Positions 26,250-34,253 of a DNA stretch of 64,000 nt are shown here, piece after piece. This DNA comes from Streptomyces phaeolivaceus. GTDB taxonomy: Bacteria; Actinomycetota; Actinomycetes; Streptomycetales; Streptomycetaceae. Position numbers and translations under genes: made by a program. Each line of letters starts with the position of its first letter. Positions within the stretch are counted from its first letter, which is position 1. The stretch is from contig NZ_CP045096.1 of the NCBI RefSeq assembly GCF_009184865.1, forward strand, positions 10,044,001-10,108,000, read 5' to 3'. The notes beneath the pieces were generated by a model. That model was given only the letters and a program-made list of their open reading frames with translations, made no database searches and had not been told where the DNA came from.

Positions 26250-26672
26250 ATGAGCACTCCCGCCCCGCGCCCGTCGGTCCTGTTCGTCTGCGTCCACAAC
26301 GCCGGCCGCTCCCAGATGGGTGCCGCCTTCCTCGCCCACCTCGGCGGCGACCGGGTCGAGGTCCGCTCGGCCGGCTCCGCGCCCGCCGACTCCGTCAACC
26401 CGGCGGTCGTGGAGGCGATGAAGGAGGTCGGCATCGACATCTCCGCCCGGACGCCGAAGGTCCTCACCACGGAGGCCGTGCGGTCCTCGGACGTGGTGAT
26501 CACGATGGGCTGCGGCGACGCCTGCCCCGTCTTCCCCGGCAAGCGGTATCTGGACTGGCAGCTCGACGACCCGGCCGGCCGGAGTGCCGAGGCCGTCCGG
26601 CCGATCCGCGACGCCGTCGAACAGCGGGTACGCGCTCTGCTCGCCGAACTGGGCGTCGCCACCTCGGCCTGA
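26250..26672 (+). CDS. arsC: Arsenate reductase, low-molecular-weight phosphatase type
   Basis: A 140-residue ArsC of the tyrosine-phosphatase fold. The P-loop reads VCVHNAGRSQMG with the nucleophilic cysteine near 15. A second redox pair appears in TMGCGDACPVFPG (cysteines near 90 and 94), as in thioredoxin-type arsenate reductases. It reduces As(V) to As(III), the substrate of both ArsM and the channel. It follows the channel gene by 26 bases, completing the operon. No arsB or acr3 efflux gene is present. Confidence 0.92.
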   Translation: MSTPAPRPSVLFVCVHNAGRSQMGAAFLAHLGGDRVEVRSAGSAPADSVNPAVVEAMKEVGIDISARTPKVLTTEAVRSSDVVITMGCGDACPVFPGKRYLDWQLDDPAGRSAEAVRPIRDAVEQRVRALLAELGVATSA

Positions 26673-26740
26673 CCGCCCCATGGAGCCGGTGCCAGGTACG
26701 CGACCCGCCCGGCCCCCGCGGTGTTCGGTGCGAGGGGCCG

Positions 26741-27034
26741 TCAGGTCACCGGGTCGAGGAAGGTCAGCACGGAGGCGTCCTCCTCGATCAGGGGGGTGAG
26801 CGCGGTGTTGAACGGGCCGCCGTAGGGGGCCTTCAGATGGGCCTGGAAGGCGTCCTCGTCCCGGTACACCTCGAAGATCCAGAAGGCGCGGGGGCGGGAC
26901 GCCTTGGTGTAGACGTCGAAGGCGAGGTTGCCGTCCTCCTTGCGCACCTTCTCGGCGTACTCGGAGATCAGGCGGGTGACCTCGTCCTGCGCGCCCTCGC
27001 GGGCGGTGAACTCGGCGAGCAGGGTCTTGTTCAC
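26741..27034 (-). CDS. ABM-domain putative quinol monooxygenase
   Basis: A 97-residue antibiotic-biosynthesis-monooxygenase (YgiN-like) domain: LLAEFTAREGAQDEVTRLI, NLAFDVYTKASRPRAFWIFEVYRDEDAFQAHL. These small dimeric ferredoxin-like proteins act cofactor-free on quinones or detoxify reactive carbonyls. It converges on arsC and lies downstream of the fructan enzyme gene on the same strand, 76 bases away; a functional link to either is not evident. Confidence 0.85.
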   Translation of the reverse strand: MNKTLLAEFTAREGAQDEVTRLISEYAEKVRKEDGNLAFDVYTKASRPRAFWIFEVYRDEDAFQAHLKAPYGGPFNTALTPLIEEDASVLTFLDPVT

Positions 27035-27110
27035 GGTGCGGTGTCCTCTGTGGTCGGGGTCGGGGTCGGGGGTCAGTCGCGTGGTCGGGGTCGGTCGCGC
27101 GCGGAGTCGA

Positions 27111-29639
27111 TCAGTCGTGCGCGGAGTCGAGGTGCCAGACGGTGGCCTCGTCCAGCTTCACCGAGCCGTTCTCGGCGAAGACCCGCACTCCCTGGCTGGC
27201 GGGGTCGGGGAAGATCTGGTCGGTGATCACGGCCTCGCCGTTGCCGCCGAAGACCTCGACGGACGACCAGTCGACCAGGATCCGCAGCCTGATCCTGCCG
27301 TTGTCCGTCTTCAGCGGCGCTGTCTGGACGCCGGGGAAGGTGCCGTTGAAGTCCACGGCGCCGGAGCGGGTGCGGTCGACGTACAGCTCCTGTGTCGTGG
27401 TGTCGTAGCCGATGACGGTCTCCTCGCCACCCGCGCCCGTGCGGACCTTGAGGCCGAAGCGGTCGGCGTCCTGGGGGGAGAAGGTGGCCTCGATGTCGAG
27501 CGCCTTGCCCTCGGCGGCCGGGCCGATCAGCGCCTTCGACGTGTTCGTCACGGTGTCCGGGGTCGCGGTCGCCGGGGAGGCCTGCCGCAGGGACTTCACG
27601 CTGTTCACCGGCTCGCTGGTCAGCCGGACGCGGCCGTCGACGGTACGCAGCGCCATCTGGCGGGGGATGCTCTGCACTCCGCGCCAGGGGGAGGTGGGGA
27701 CGGCGCCGGCGTAGTCCCAGTTGTTCATCCAGCCGATCATGTGCCGTTCGCTGCCCGGGGTGTTCTCCCAGGACACGGCCGCGTAGTAGTCCTTGCCGTA
27801 GTCGACCCAGCCGGCGCGCCGCAGGACGGAGAGGGCGGGCGAGGCGGCGGTGGTGAACCGGTCGGCGAGGATGTGGCCCCAGCCGCCGGTGTTCATGTCG
27901 ACGAGCTGGATCCGCGCCTGCTTGCCGAGGTAGGGGCGCATGTCGAAGGAGGCCCAGTCCAGCGTCTCGCTGTCGGAGCCGGTCGCGCTGCGGACGACCT
28001 GACCGTCGACGATCAGATTGACGGAGGTCTCCTGGGAGCCGGGTAGGGCCTCGGTGTCGGACAGCACGATCTGGTCCGCGTTGATGTGGCCCCAGCCGCC
28101 GGTGTTGTCGTCGACCATCCTGATCCGCGCCTTCTTGCCCGCCAGGTCGCCGACGTCCCAGGAGGCCGTCTCGAGTGCCTCGGCGTCCTTTCCGGTGGCG
28201 CTGCGGACGACCTGGCCGTCGACGAGGAGTTCGAGGGCGGTGGGGCCGGCCGAGCCGGCGGGGTGGTTGCCGCCGCCGATGAGGAAGTTGACGTAGCGCT
28301 TGTCGAGGGTGAACTCGGGCGAGGTGAGGGTGCCGGTGCCGGCGTCGCCGTTCAGGAAGGTGTTGACCAGGCCGCCGCCCTGGAAGCCGGAGACCTGCTG
28401 CTGGCCGGGGAGGGTGCCGGTGGCCGGTGCCTGGCCGAAGGCGTCGCCGGTCGCCGTCCAGTCGCCGTAGGCGCCGCCCTCGAAGTCGGCGAGGACCGTC
28501 CCGGGCCGGTGCGGGTGCCGGCCGCCGCCGATCTTGAAGTTCAGGTAGGGGCTGTCGACCGTGAAGGCGGGGGAGGTGAGGGTGCCGGTGGTGCCGTCCC
28601 CGGAGTGGAAACTGTTGGCGAGGCCGCTGCCGTCGAAGCCGGAGACGGTCTGCTGCCCGTCGAGTGTCCCGGCCGCCGGTCCCGGGCCGAACGCGGTGCC
28701 CGTGGCGGTCCACGCACCGAAGCCGGAGCCCTCGAAGTCCTGCACGACGGTCCCGGCGGGCGGGGTGTAGGTCCCGTCGTCCTCGGCGGTGAACTTCGTG
28801 CCGTCGAAGTCGCCGACGAAGTACTGGGCCGCCGAACCGCCCGCGATACCACCGGGGTTGATGTTGACGACCAGGACCCACTTGATGTTGCTCTTGTCCC
28901 CGTCGACGGCGAGGGGGAACAGATCGGGGCACTCCCACACCCCGCCCGTCGCGCCGGCCGGGCCGAACTCGCTGAGCTGCGTCCAGTCCTTGAGGTTCTT
29001 GGAGGAGTAGAACCGCACCTTGTGCTCGGTGGACAGCGACACCGTCATCAGCCAGCTCTGGGTCGGCGCGTACCACTGGACCTTCGGGTCGCGGAACTCC
29101 TTGGAGCCGATGTCGAGGACGGGGTTGCCCTGGTACCTGGTCCAGGTGCGACCGCGGTCGGTGCTGTGGGCGAGTGCCTGTGACTGGATGCCGGTGGATC
29201 TGTCGTGTCTGGTGTAGATCGCCACCATGGGCGGGTTTTGCTTGGTGCCCAACCCGCTGGTGTTGTTCTCGTCGACGACGGCGCTGCCGGAGAACACCAT
29301 CTCCTCGTCGTCGTGCGACAGGGCGAGCGGCAGTTCCTCCCAGTGCACGAGGTCCTCGCTGACCGCGTGGCCCCAGGACATGTCGGCCCAGGAGTTCCCG
29401 TTCGGGTTGTACTGGTAGAAGAGGTGGTACTCGCCCTGGTAGTACACCAGGCCGTTGGGGTCGTTCATCCAGTTCCTCTCCGGCGTGAAGTGGAACTGGG
29501 GCCGGTAGGTCTCGGAGTACGGCGGGGTGTCGGCGGCCACGGCATGGGGAGCGAGCGGGGCGGCGGACAGGGCGCAGACGGTTGCCACCGCCGCGATCAG
29601 CCGGGTGCGGGCATGCCGGGATGAACGTCCAGGGCTCAT
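27111..29639 (-). CDS. Secreted GH32 fructan hydrolase (levanase/inulinase type)
   Basis: An 842-residue secreted enzyme cleaving beta-fructosides such as levan, inulin or sucrose. A signal peptide spans about residues 1-35 (RLIAAVATVCALSAAPLAPHAVA). The nucleophile motif WMNDPNG is at 57-63, FRDPK near 183 and WECPDLF near 236. The catalytic propeller is interrupted from about 295 to 600 by duplicated modules: two copies of a DFEG...IGGG unit followed by two copies of an LxVDGQVVRSATG...GGWGHI unit, arranged as one module nested inside another. The propeller then resumes (WMNNWDYAGAVP) and ends in the GH32 beta-sandwich. The ATG at 29639 follows AGGAGA. Two LacI-type operators lie upstream. 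Confidence 0.92.
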   Translation of the reverse strand: MSPGRSSRHARTRLIAAVATVCALSAAPLAPHAVAADTPPYSETYRPQFHFTPERNWMNDPNGLVYYQGEYHLFYQYNPNGNSWADMSWGHAVSEDLVHWEELPLALSHDDEEMVFSGSAVVDENNTSGLGTKQNPPMVAIYTRHDRSTGIQSQALAHSTDRGRTWTRYQGNPVLDIGSKEFRDPKVQWYAPTQSWLMTVSLSTEHKVRFYSSKNLKDWTQLSEFGPAGATGGVWECPDLFPLAVDGDKSNIKWVLVVNINPGGIAGGSAAQYFVGDFDGTKFTAEDDGTYTPPAGTVVQDFEGSGFGAWTATGTAFGPGPAAGTLDGQQTVSGFDGSGLANSFHSGDGTTGTLTSPAFTVDSPYLNFKIGGGRHPHRPGTVLADFEGGAYGDWTATGDAFGQAPATGTLPGQQQVSGFQGGGLVNTFLNGDAGTGTLTSPEFTLDKRYVNFLIGGGNHPAGSAGPTALELLVDGQVVRSATGKDAEALETASWDVGDLAGKKARIRMVDDNTGGWGHINADQIVLSDTEALPGSQETSVNLIVDGQVVRSATGSDSETLDWASFDMRPYLGKQARIQLVDMNTGGWGHILADRFTTAASPALSVLRRAGWVDYGKDYYAAVSWENTPGSERHMIGWMNNWDYAGAVPTSPWRGVQSIPRQMALRTVDGRVRLTSEPVNSVKSLRQASPATATPDTVTNTSKALIGPAAEGKALDIEATFSPQDADRFGLKVRTGAGGEETVIGYDTTTQELYVDRTRSGAVDFNGTFPGVQTAPLKTDNGRIRLRILVDWSSVEVFGGNGEAVITDQIFPDPASQGVRVFAENGSVKLDEATVWHLDSAHD

Positions 29640-29746
29640 GTCGTCTCCTGTGCTGCGGCCGTCCGTGCCGCGGAGCCTGATGCCCGGCGCGGACCGATCG
29701 AAAGTGACGTCTCGCCGGCGCCGTCGTCCACGGCGCCGCCAGAGAG

Positions 29747-29776
29747 TGTCATCGTTGACATGTGTCATCGATGACA
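29747..29776 (-). promoter_or_regulatory. Tandem LacI-family operators before the GH32 gene
   Basis: TGTCATCGTTGACA (29747-29760) and the perfect palindrome TGTCATCGATGACA (29763-29776) lie 16 bases apart start to start, about 110 bases before the GH32 start. The same motif in the same spacing occurs before the ABC transporter (30997-31026). The LacI protein encoded at 34254 is the obvious binder. Confidence 0.8.
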
Positions 29777-29858
29777 TCGAGTGGCCCGATGATGGCGGCA
29801 ATCCGGCCGACGCGTCAACGGTTCGGTCGTCATGCGTTGTTGGGCGGTCCGCCGTCCG

Positions 29859-30821
29859 TCACGCCCGGTCGGCCGTGGCCGGCTCCGGCAGCCGGCTCCG
29901 CCACGGGGGATTGGGGCCGGCGACCGAGCAGGTCAGCCCCGCCACCTGGACGGCGAACCGGCATGCCTCCGCGACGTCGTCGAGCCCGACCTCCGTCAGC
30001 CGGCCGCCGAGAAGTCCGCGCTCGCCGAGGTGGTGGAGCAGCCCGGCGGTGAAGGAGTCCCCCGCCCCGACCGTGTCGACGACGGTCGTCGGCACGGCGG
30101 GCACCTGGATCCGCGCGCCGTCGAGCGAGGCGAGCACGCCGTCGCCCCCGCGGGTGATCACGACGAGCCGCGCCCCGGCCGCGTGCCAGATGTCGCAGGC
30201 CTGTTCGGGCGGGGTACCCGGCAGCAGGAGTTCCAGGTCGTCCTCGCTCAGCCGGAGCACATCGGCGAGGGCGCACCAGTGCGTCAGCCGGGCACGGTAG
30301 ACGTCGGGGCGCACCAGCAGCGGCCGGACATTGGGATCGATGCTGACGGTGGCGCCGGGGGCGGCCGTCGCCAGGAAGTCCTCCACCACCGCCGCGCCGG
30401 GCTCGCGGACCAGGGCCAGGGATCCGGTGTGCAGACAGGCGGTTCCGGACAGGTCCACCCGGGCCAGCTCCTCGGCCGTCCACTGCCAGTCGGCCGTGTG
30501 CTGCGCGTGGAAGGAGAACGCGGCCTGCCCCCGGGCGTCCAGCTCCGCCACGGCCAGCGTGCTGGGCTCGGCGGCCGGGACGGCGTACGACAGGTCCACC
30601 CCCGACGCCTCCAGATGGGAGCGGAACAGGCGGCCGAACACATCGCCGGACAGCCGCGCGAGGAAGCGGGCCGGGGTGCCGAGGCGGGCCAGGGCCACCG
30701 CCGTGTTCGCGGGTCCGCCGCCCGGCAGGACGCGCAGGGCGAGTTCGTCCGAGGCGCTCGCGGGTTCGGTGAAGGCGTCCGCGACGCACTCTCCCAGGAC
30801 GGTGATCTGACGCGTGCTCAT
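29859..30821 (-). CDS. PfkB-family carbohydrate kinase (probable fructokinase)
   Basis: A 320-residue ribokinase-like sugar kinase, starting ITVLGECVADAF and with the PfkB segment LPGGGPANTAVALARLG. The catalytic base is in DTVGAGDSFTAGLL near residue 255. In a fructan operon it most likely phosphorylates imported fructose, but PfkB specificity cannot be fixed from sequence. The ATG at 30821 follows a weak GAGCAG. The gene is divergent from the ABC transporter, with the 30997-31026 operators in the shared promoter region, and lies upstream of the GH32 gene with its own operators between. Confidence 0.87.
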   Translation of the reverse strand: MSTRQITVLGECVADAFTEPASASDELALRVLPGGGPANTAVALARLGTPARFLARLSGDVFGRLFRSHLEASGVDLSYAVPAAEPSTLAVAELDARGQAAFSFHAQHTADWQWTAEELARVDLSGTACLHTGSLALVREPGAAVVEDFLATAAPGATVSIDPNVRPLLVRPDVYRARLTHWCALADVLRLSEDDLELLLPGTPPEQACDIWHAAGARLVVITRGGDGVLASLDGARIQVPAVPTTVVDTVGAGDSFTAGLLHHLGERGLLGGRLTEVGLDDVAEACRFAVQVAGLTCSVAGPNPPWRSRLPEPATADRA

Positions 30822-30996
30822 GGGCTGCTCATCTCTGACGGACGTAACGACGGACCGGACGCGTCCCGGCGCTGCCACCGGGCGACCGCCCGCGGGCGGT
30901 GGGGCTCGGGCGGTGGGGCTCGGGCGTTGCCGATTTGTGACAGGTGAAGGGCATTGACGTTTCCGGGAGAGGGAGTCCATCATCCTCGCCAGGCAG

Positions 30997-31026
30997 TGTC
31001 AACGATGACATGAGTCAACGATGACA
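30997..31026 (+). promoter_or_regulatory. Tandem LacI-family operators in the kinase/ABC transporter promoter
   Basis: TGTCAACGATGACA (30997-31010) and AGTCAACGATGACA (31013-31026) repeat with the same 16-base period as the pair upstream of the GH32 gene. The first is the exact reverse complement of the GH32 site at 29747. They lie between the divergent kinase and transporter genes and could control both. Confidence 0.8.
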
Positions 31027-31086
31027 CCCCGGACGGCATGCTCTGCATCCGACCCCGTGCCGCCCGCTATCCCACAGGAGTCGATC

Positions 31087-32109
31087 ATGTCTCGCACCAC
31101 TCGCCTTTCCTCCTCCCTCCTCAGAACGGCCGCCGTCGCGGGCGTCGCGGCCCTCACCCTGACGGCCTGCGGCTCCGGCTCCGGCTCCGGATCGGCCTCC
31201 GCCGGCTCCGATTCCGGTGAGGTCAAGGTCGGCCTGATCACCAAGACCGACACCAACCCGTTCTTCGTGAAGATGAAGGAGGGCGCCGAGAAGGCCGCGA
31301 AGAGCGAGGGCGTCGAGCTGATGACCGCGGCCGGCAAGTTCGACGGCGACAACGCCGGTCAGGTCACGGCCATCGAGAACATGGTCGCCGCCGGAGTGAA
31401 GGGCATCCTGATCACCCCGAGCGACTCCAAGGCGATCGTGCCCGCGATAGAGAAGGCCAAGGCCAAGGGCGTCCTGGTCATCGCCCTGGACACCCCGACC
31501 GAGCCGGAAAGCGCCGTCGACGCCCTCTTCGCCACCGACAACCTCAAGGCGGGCGAGCTGATCGGCGAGTACGCCAAGGCCGCCATGAAGGGCAAGACCG
31601 CGAAGATAGCCGCCCTCGACCTCGCGCCGGGCGTCTCCGTCGGCGTCCAGCGGCACAACGGTTTCCTCAAGGGCTTCGGCGCCACTGACGACGACGTCGT
31701 CTGCGCCCAGGACACGGGCGGCGACCAGGCCAAGGGCCAGACGGCGATGGAGAACTGCCTCCAGAAGGAGCCGGACATCAACGTCGTCTACACGATCAAC
31801 GAGCCGGCCGCGCTGGGCGCGTACACCGCGCTCAAGGCCAAGGGCCGGGAGAAGGACGTCCTGATCGTCTCCGTCGACGGCGGCTGCACCGGGACCGAGG
31901 CGGTCAAGGACGGCACCATCGCCGCCACCTCGCAGCAGTACCCGCTGAAGATGGCCTCCGAGGGCGTCAAGGCCGTCGTCACCTACGCCAAGGACGGCAA
32001 GAAGGCGTCCGGTTACACCGACACGGGCGTCACCCTGATCACCGACAAGGCACAGGACGGGGTCACGTCCAAGGACACCGCCTACGGCCTGGAGAACTGC
32101 TGGGGCTGA
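31087..32109 (+). CDS. Sugar ABC transporter substrate-binding lipoprotein
   Basis: A 340-residue periplasmic-binding-like lipoprotein of the ribose/fructose class. The lipobox LTAC gives cysteine near residue 28, followed by a Gly/Ser linker. The mature start VKVGLITKTDTNPFFVKMKEGAEKAA is typical of RbsB/FrcB proteins. The ATG follows AGGAG at eight bases; the longer frame upstream overlaps the operators. It heads the binding protein-permease-ATPase operon. With GH32 and a PfkB kinase alongside, fructose is the likely ligand; that is inference. Confidence 0.9.
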   Translation: MSRTTRLSSSLLRTAAVAGVAALTLTACGSGSGSGSASAGSDSGEVKVGLITKTDTNPFFVKMKEGAEKAAKSEGVELMTAAGKFDGDNAGQVTAIENMVAAGVKGILITPSDSKAIVPAIEKAKAKGVLVIALDTPTEPESAVDALFATDNLKAGELIGEYAKAAMKGKTAKIAALDLAPGVSVGVQRHNGFLKGFGATDDDVVCAQDTGGDQAKGQTAMENCLQKEPDINVVYTINEPAALGAYTALKAKGREKDVLIVSVDGGCTGTEAVKDGTIAATSQQYPLKMASEGVKAVVTYAKDGKKASGYTDTGVTLITDKAQDGVTSKDTAYGLENCWG

Positions 32110-32120
32110 GCGGCCCCGAA

Positions 32121-32175
32121 GCCCGTACGGCTCGGCCCCTGAGGCCCGCACGGCTCGGCCCCTGAGGCCCGTACG
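32121..32175. repeat. 23-bp tandem repeat after the binding-protein gene
   Basis: Two copies of a 23-base unit starting GCCCGTACGGCTCGG, differing at one base (T/C), plus nine bases of a third. They lie just downstream of the binding-protein stop. The repeats may affect mRNA 3' structure; nothing more can be said. Confidence 0.7.
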
Positions 32176-32197
32176 ACATTCGCTCTCCCCTCAGCGG

Positions 32198-32238
32198 GGG
32201 CGGCCGTCCCTTTCCCCCGACCGGGGGGACGGCCGCCC
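32198..32238 (+). terminator. Long GC hairpin between binding protein and permease genes
   Basis: GGGCGGCCGTCCC and GGGACGGCCGCCC form a 13-bp perfect stem around a 15-base loop. There is no T tract. Such hairpins between a binding-protein gene and its permease commonly stabilise the upstream message or attenuate the downstream genes, so the binding protein is made in excess. Confidence 0.6.
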
Positions 32239-32325
32239 GCTCGTCCTCCTGCCCTCCCTCCTGCCCCCCTCCTGGCCTCCGTTCCAGGGCGGGCGACGAC
32301 CTCTGTCTTCCGACAAGGACTTCGC

Positions 32326-33339
32326 ATGACAGCCACGACCACACCCCCGGACACGTCCTCGCCGTACGCCGAGCTCAAAGCACCGACCACGGCCCGCCGC
32401 CTGCTCACGGCACCGACCACCGGCCCCCTGGTCGCCCTCCTTCTCGCCTGCGCCTTCTTCTCCCTCTCGACCGACCAGTTCCTCACCGGCGGGAACTTCT
32501 CGCTGATCGTGCAGCAGGTCATGGTCGTCGGCACCCTCGCCATCGGGCAGACACTGATCATCCTCACGGCGGGCATCGACCTGTCGTGCGGCGCCGTGAT
32601 GGCGTTCGGCAGCATCATGATCGCCAAGATGGCCGCCGAGGGCTCCCTGCCACCGCTCGCCGCCATCGCCCTGGGCCTGGTCGTCTGCGGCGGCTTCGGA
32701 CTGCTCAACGGGCTGCTGGTGCAGAAGATCCCGCTGCCGCCGTTCATCGTCACCCTCGGCATGCTCAACGTGGCGTTCGCTCTGACGCACATCTACTCCG
32801 AGGAGCAGACGGTCACCAACCTGCCGGGCCCGCTGACGGCCCTCGGGCAGACGTTCCCGCTCGGCGGCACCGACATCACCTACGGTTCCCTGGTCACCAT
32901 CGCCCTGTTCCTCCTGTTCGCCTACGCGCTCAGCAGCACCGGCTGGGGCCGGCACGTCTACGCCCTGGGCAACAGCCCCGAGGCGGCGCGGCTGAACGGC
33001 ATCCGCACCTCCCGGCTGACCATCGGCGTCTACACCGTCGCCGGCGTCCTCTACGGCATCGCCGCCCTGCTGCTGATCTCCCGCACCGGCGTCGGCGACC
33101 CCCAGGCGGGACAGACCGACAACCTCGACAGCATCACCGCCGTGGTGCTCGGCGGCACCAGCCTCTTCGGCGGGCGCGGTTCGGTCCTGGGCACCTTCAT
33201 CGGCGTCCTCATCGTCGGTGTCTTCCGCAACGGCCTGCAGCTGATGGGCGTCGCCTCCATCTACCAGACCCTGATCACCGGCGTCCTGGTGATCCTCGCG
33301 GTGACCGTCGACCAGCTCTCCCGGAAGAAGGCCCGATGA
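32326..33339 (+). CDS. Sugar ABC transporter permease (RbsC/FrcC type)
   Basis: A 337-residue permease with about nine hydrophobic helices. Family segments: LAIGQTLIILTAGIDLSCGAVMAFGS, LPPFIVTLGMLNVAFAL, WGRHVYALGNSPEAARLNGI (the contact loop to the ATPase) and VVLGGTSLFGGRGSVLGT. It belongs to the CUT2 class, in which one ATPase serves a permease dimer. Its stop overlaps the ATPase start (ATGA). The gap to the binding-protein gene holds repeats and a hairpin. Confidence 0.92.
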   Translation: MTATTTPPDTSSPYAELKAPTTARRLLTAPTTGPLVALLLACAFFSLSTDQFLTGGNFSLIVQQVMVVGTLAIGQTLIILTAGIDLSCGAVMAFGSIMIAKMAAEGSLPPLAAIALGLVVCGGFGLLNGLLVQKIPLPPFIVTLGMLNVAFALTHIYSEEQTVTNLPGPLTALGQTFPLGGTDITYGSLVTIALFLLFAYALSSTGWGRHVYALGNSPEAARLNGIRTSRLTIGVYTVAGVLYGIAALLLISRTGVGDPQAGQTDNLDSITAVVLGGTSLFGGRGSVLGTFIGVLIVGVFRNGLQLMGVASIYQTLITGVLVILAVTVDQLSRKKAR

Positions 33340-34172
33340 CCACCCCCTCCGCCCCGACGCCCGTGCTGCAGGCCCGCGGTCTGGTCAAGCGCTACGGCCA
33401 GGTCACCGCCATCGACGGCGCCGACTTCGAACTGCTGCCCGGCGAGGTCCTCGCCGTCATCGGCGACAACGGCGCCGGCAAGACCAGCCTGATCAAGGCC
33501 CTCACCGGCGCGGTCACCCCCGACGCCGGCGAGATACGGCTCAACGGCGAGCCCATCACCTTCTCCGGACCGCAGAGCGCCCGCGCCCACGGCATCGAGA
33601 CGGTCTATCAGGACCTCGCCGTGGCCGCCTCCATGGACATCGCCTCGAACATGTTCCTCGGACGCGAACTGCGCCGCCCCGGCGTCCTCGGCAGCGTCTT
33701 CCGCATGCTCGACAAGAAACGCATGCGTCAGGAGGCCGCCGAGCACATGGCCGACCTGAAGATCGGCCTGCGCTCGCTGACCCAGTCGGTCGAGACCCTC
33801 TCCGGCGGACAGCGGCAGGCCGTCGCGGTCGCCCGGTCCGTCGCCTGGGCCCGCAGCGTCGTCGTCATGGACGAACCCACCGCCGCCCTCGGCGTCAAGG
33901 AGTCCGGACAGGTCCTCGACCTCATCCGACGCGTCCGGGACAAGGGCCTGCCGGTCGTCCTGATCAGCCACAACATGCCGCACGTCTTCGAGATAGCCGA
34001 CCGGATCCACGTCCACCGGCTGGGCAGGCGCGCCGCCGTGATCAAGCCCTCCGACTACTCCATGGCCGAGGTCGTCGCCATCATGACCGGCGCCCTCACC
34101 GTCGACGCGGCCGGAGATACTGTCGTGGCGGATTCCGCGGCGGCCAAGGCCGCGGGAGTCCAGGCCCACTGA
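33336..34172 (+). CDS. Sugar ABC transporter ATPase, single-domain
   Basis: A 278-residue ATP-binding subunit with Walker A GDNGAGKTSL, signature LSGGQRQAVAVARS, Walker B VVVMDEPTAAL and switch His in VLISHNMPHV. Unlike RbsA/XylG, which carry two fused ATPase domains, it has only one, like FrcA and related fructose importers. It overlaps the permease stop. The alanine-rich tail of about 20 residues is not conserved in type. Confidence 0.92.
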   Translation: MTTPSAPTPVLQARGLVKRYGQVTAIDGADFELLPGEVLAVIGDNGAGKTSLIKALTGAVTPDAGEIRLNGEPITFSGPQSARAHGIETVYQDLAVAASMDIASNMFLGRELRRPGVLGSVFRMLDKKRMRQEAAEHMADLKIGLRSLTQSVETLSGGQRQAVAVARSVAWARSVVVMDEPTAALGVKESGQVLDLIRRVRDKGLPVVLISHNMPHVFEIADRIHVHRLGRRAAVIKPSDYSMAEVVAIMTGALTVDAAGDTVVADSAAAKAAGVQAH

Positions 34173-34253
34173 CGTACGACCGAGCACTCACGGGGTCCGG
34201 CCCAGGCCGTGGCCGGAACCCGCGGGTGACGAGCACAGGAGACCGTTTCCTTC

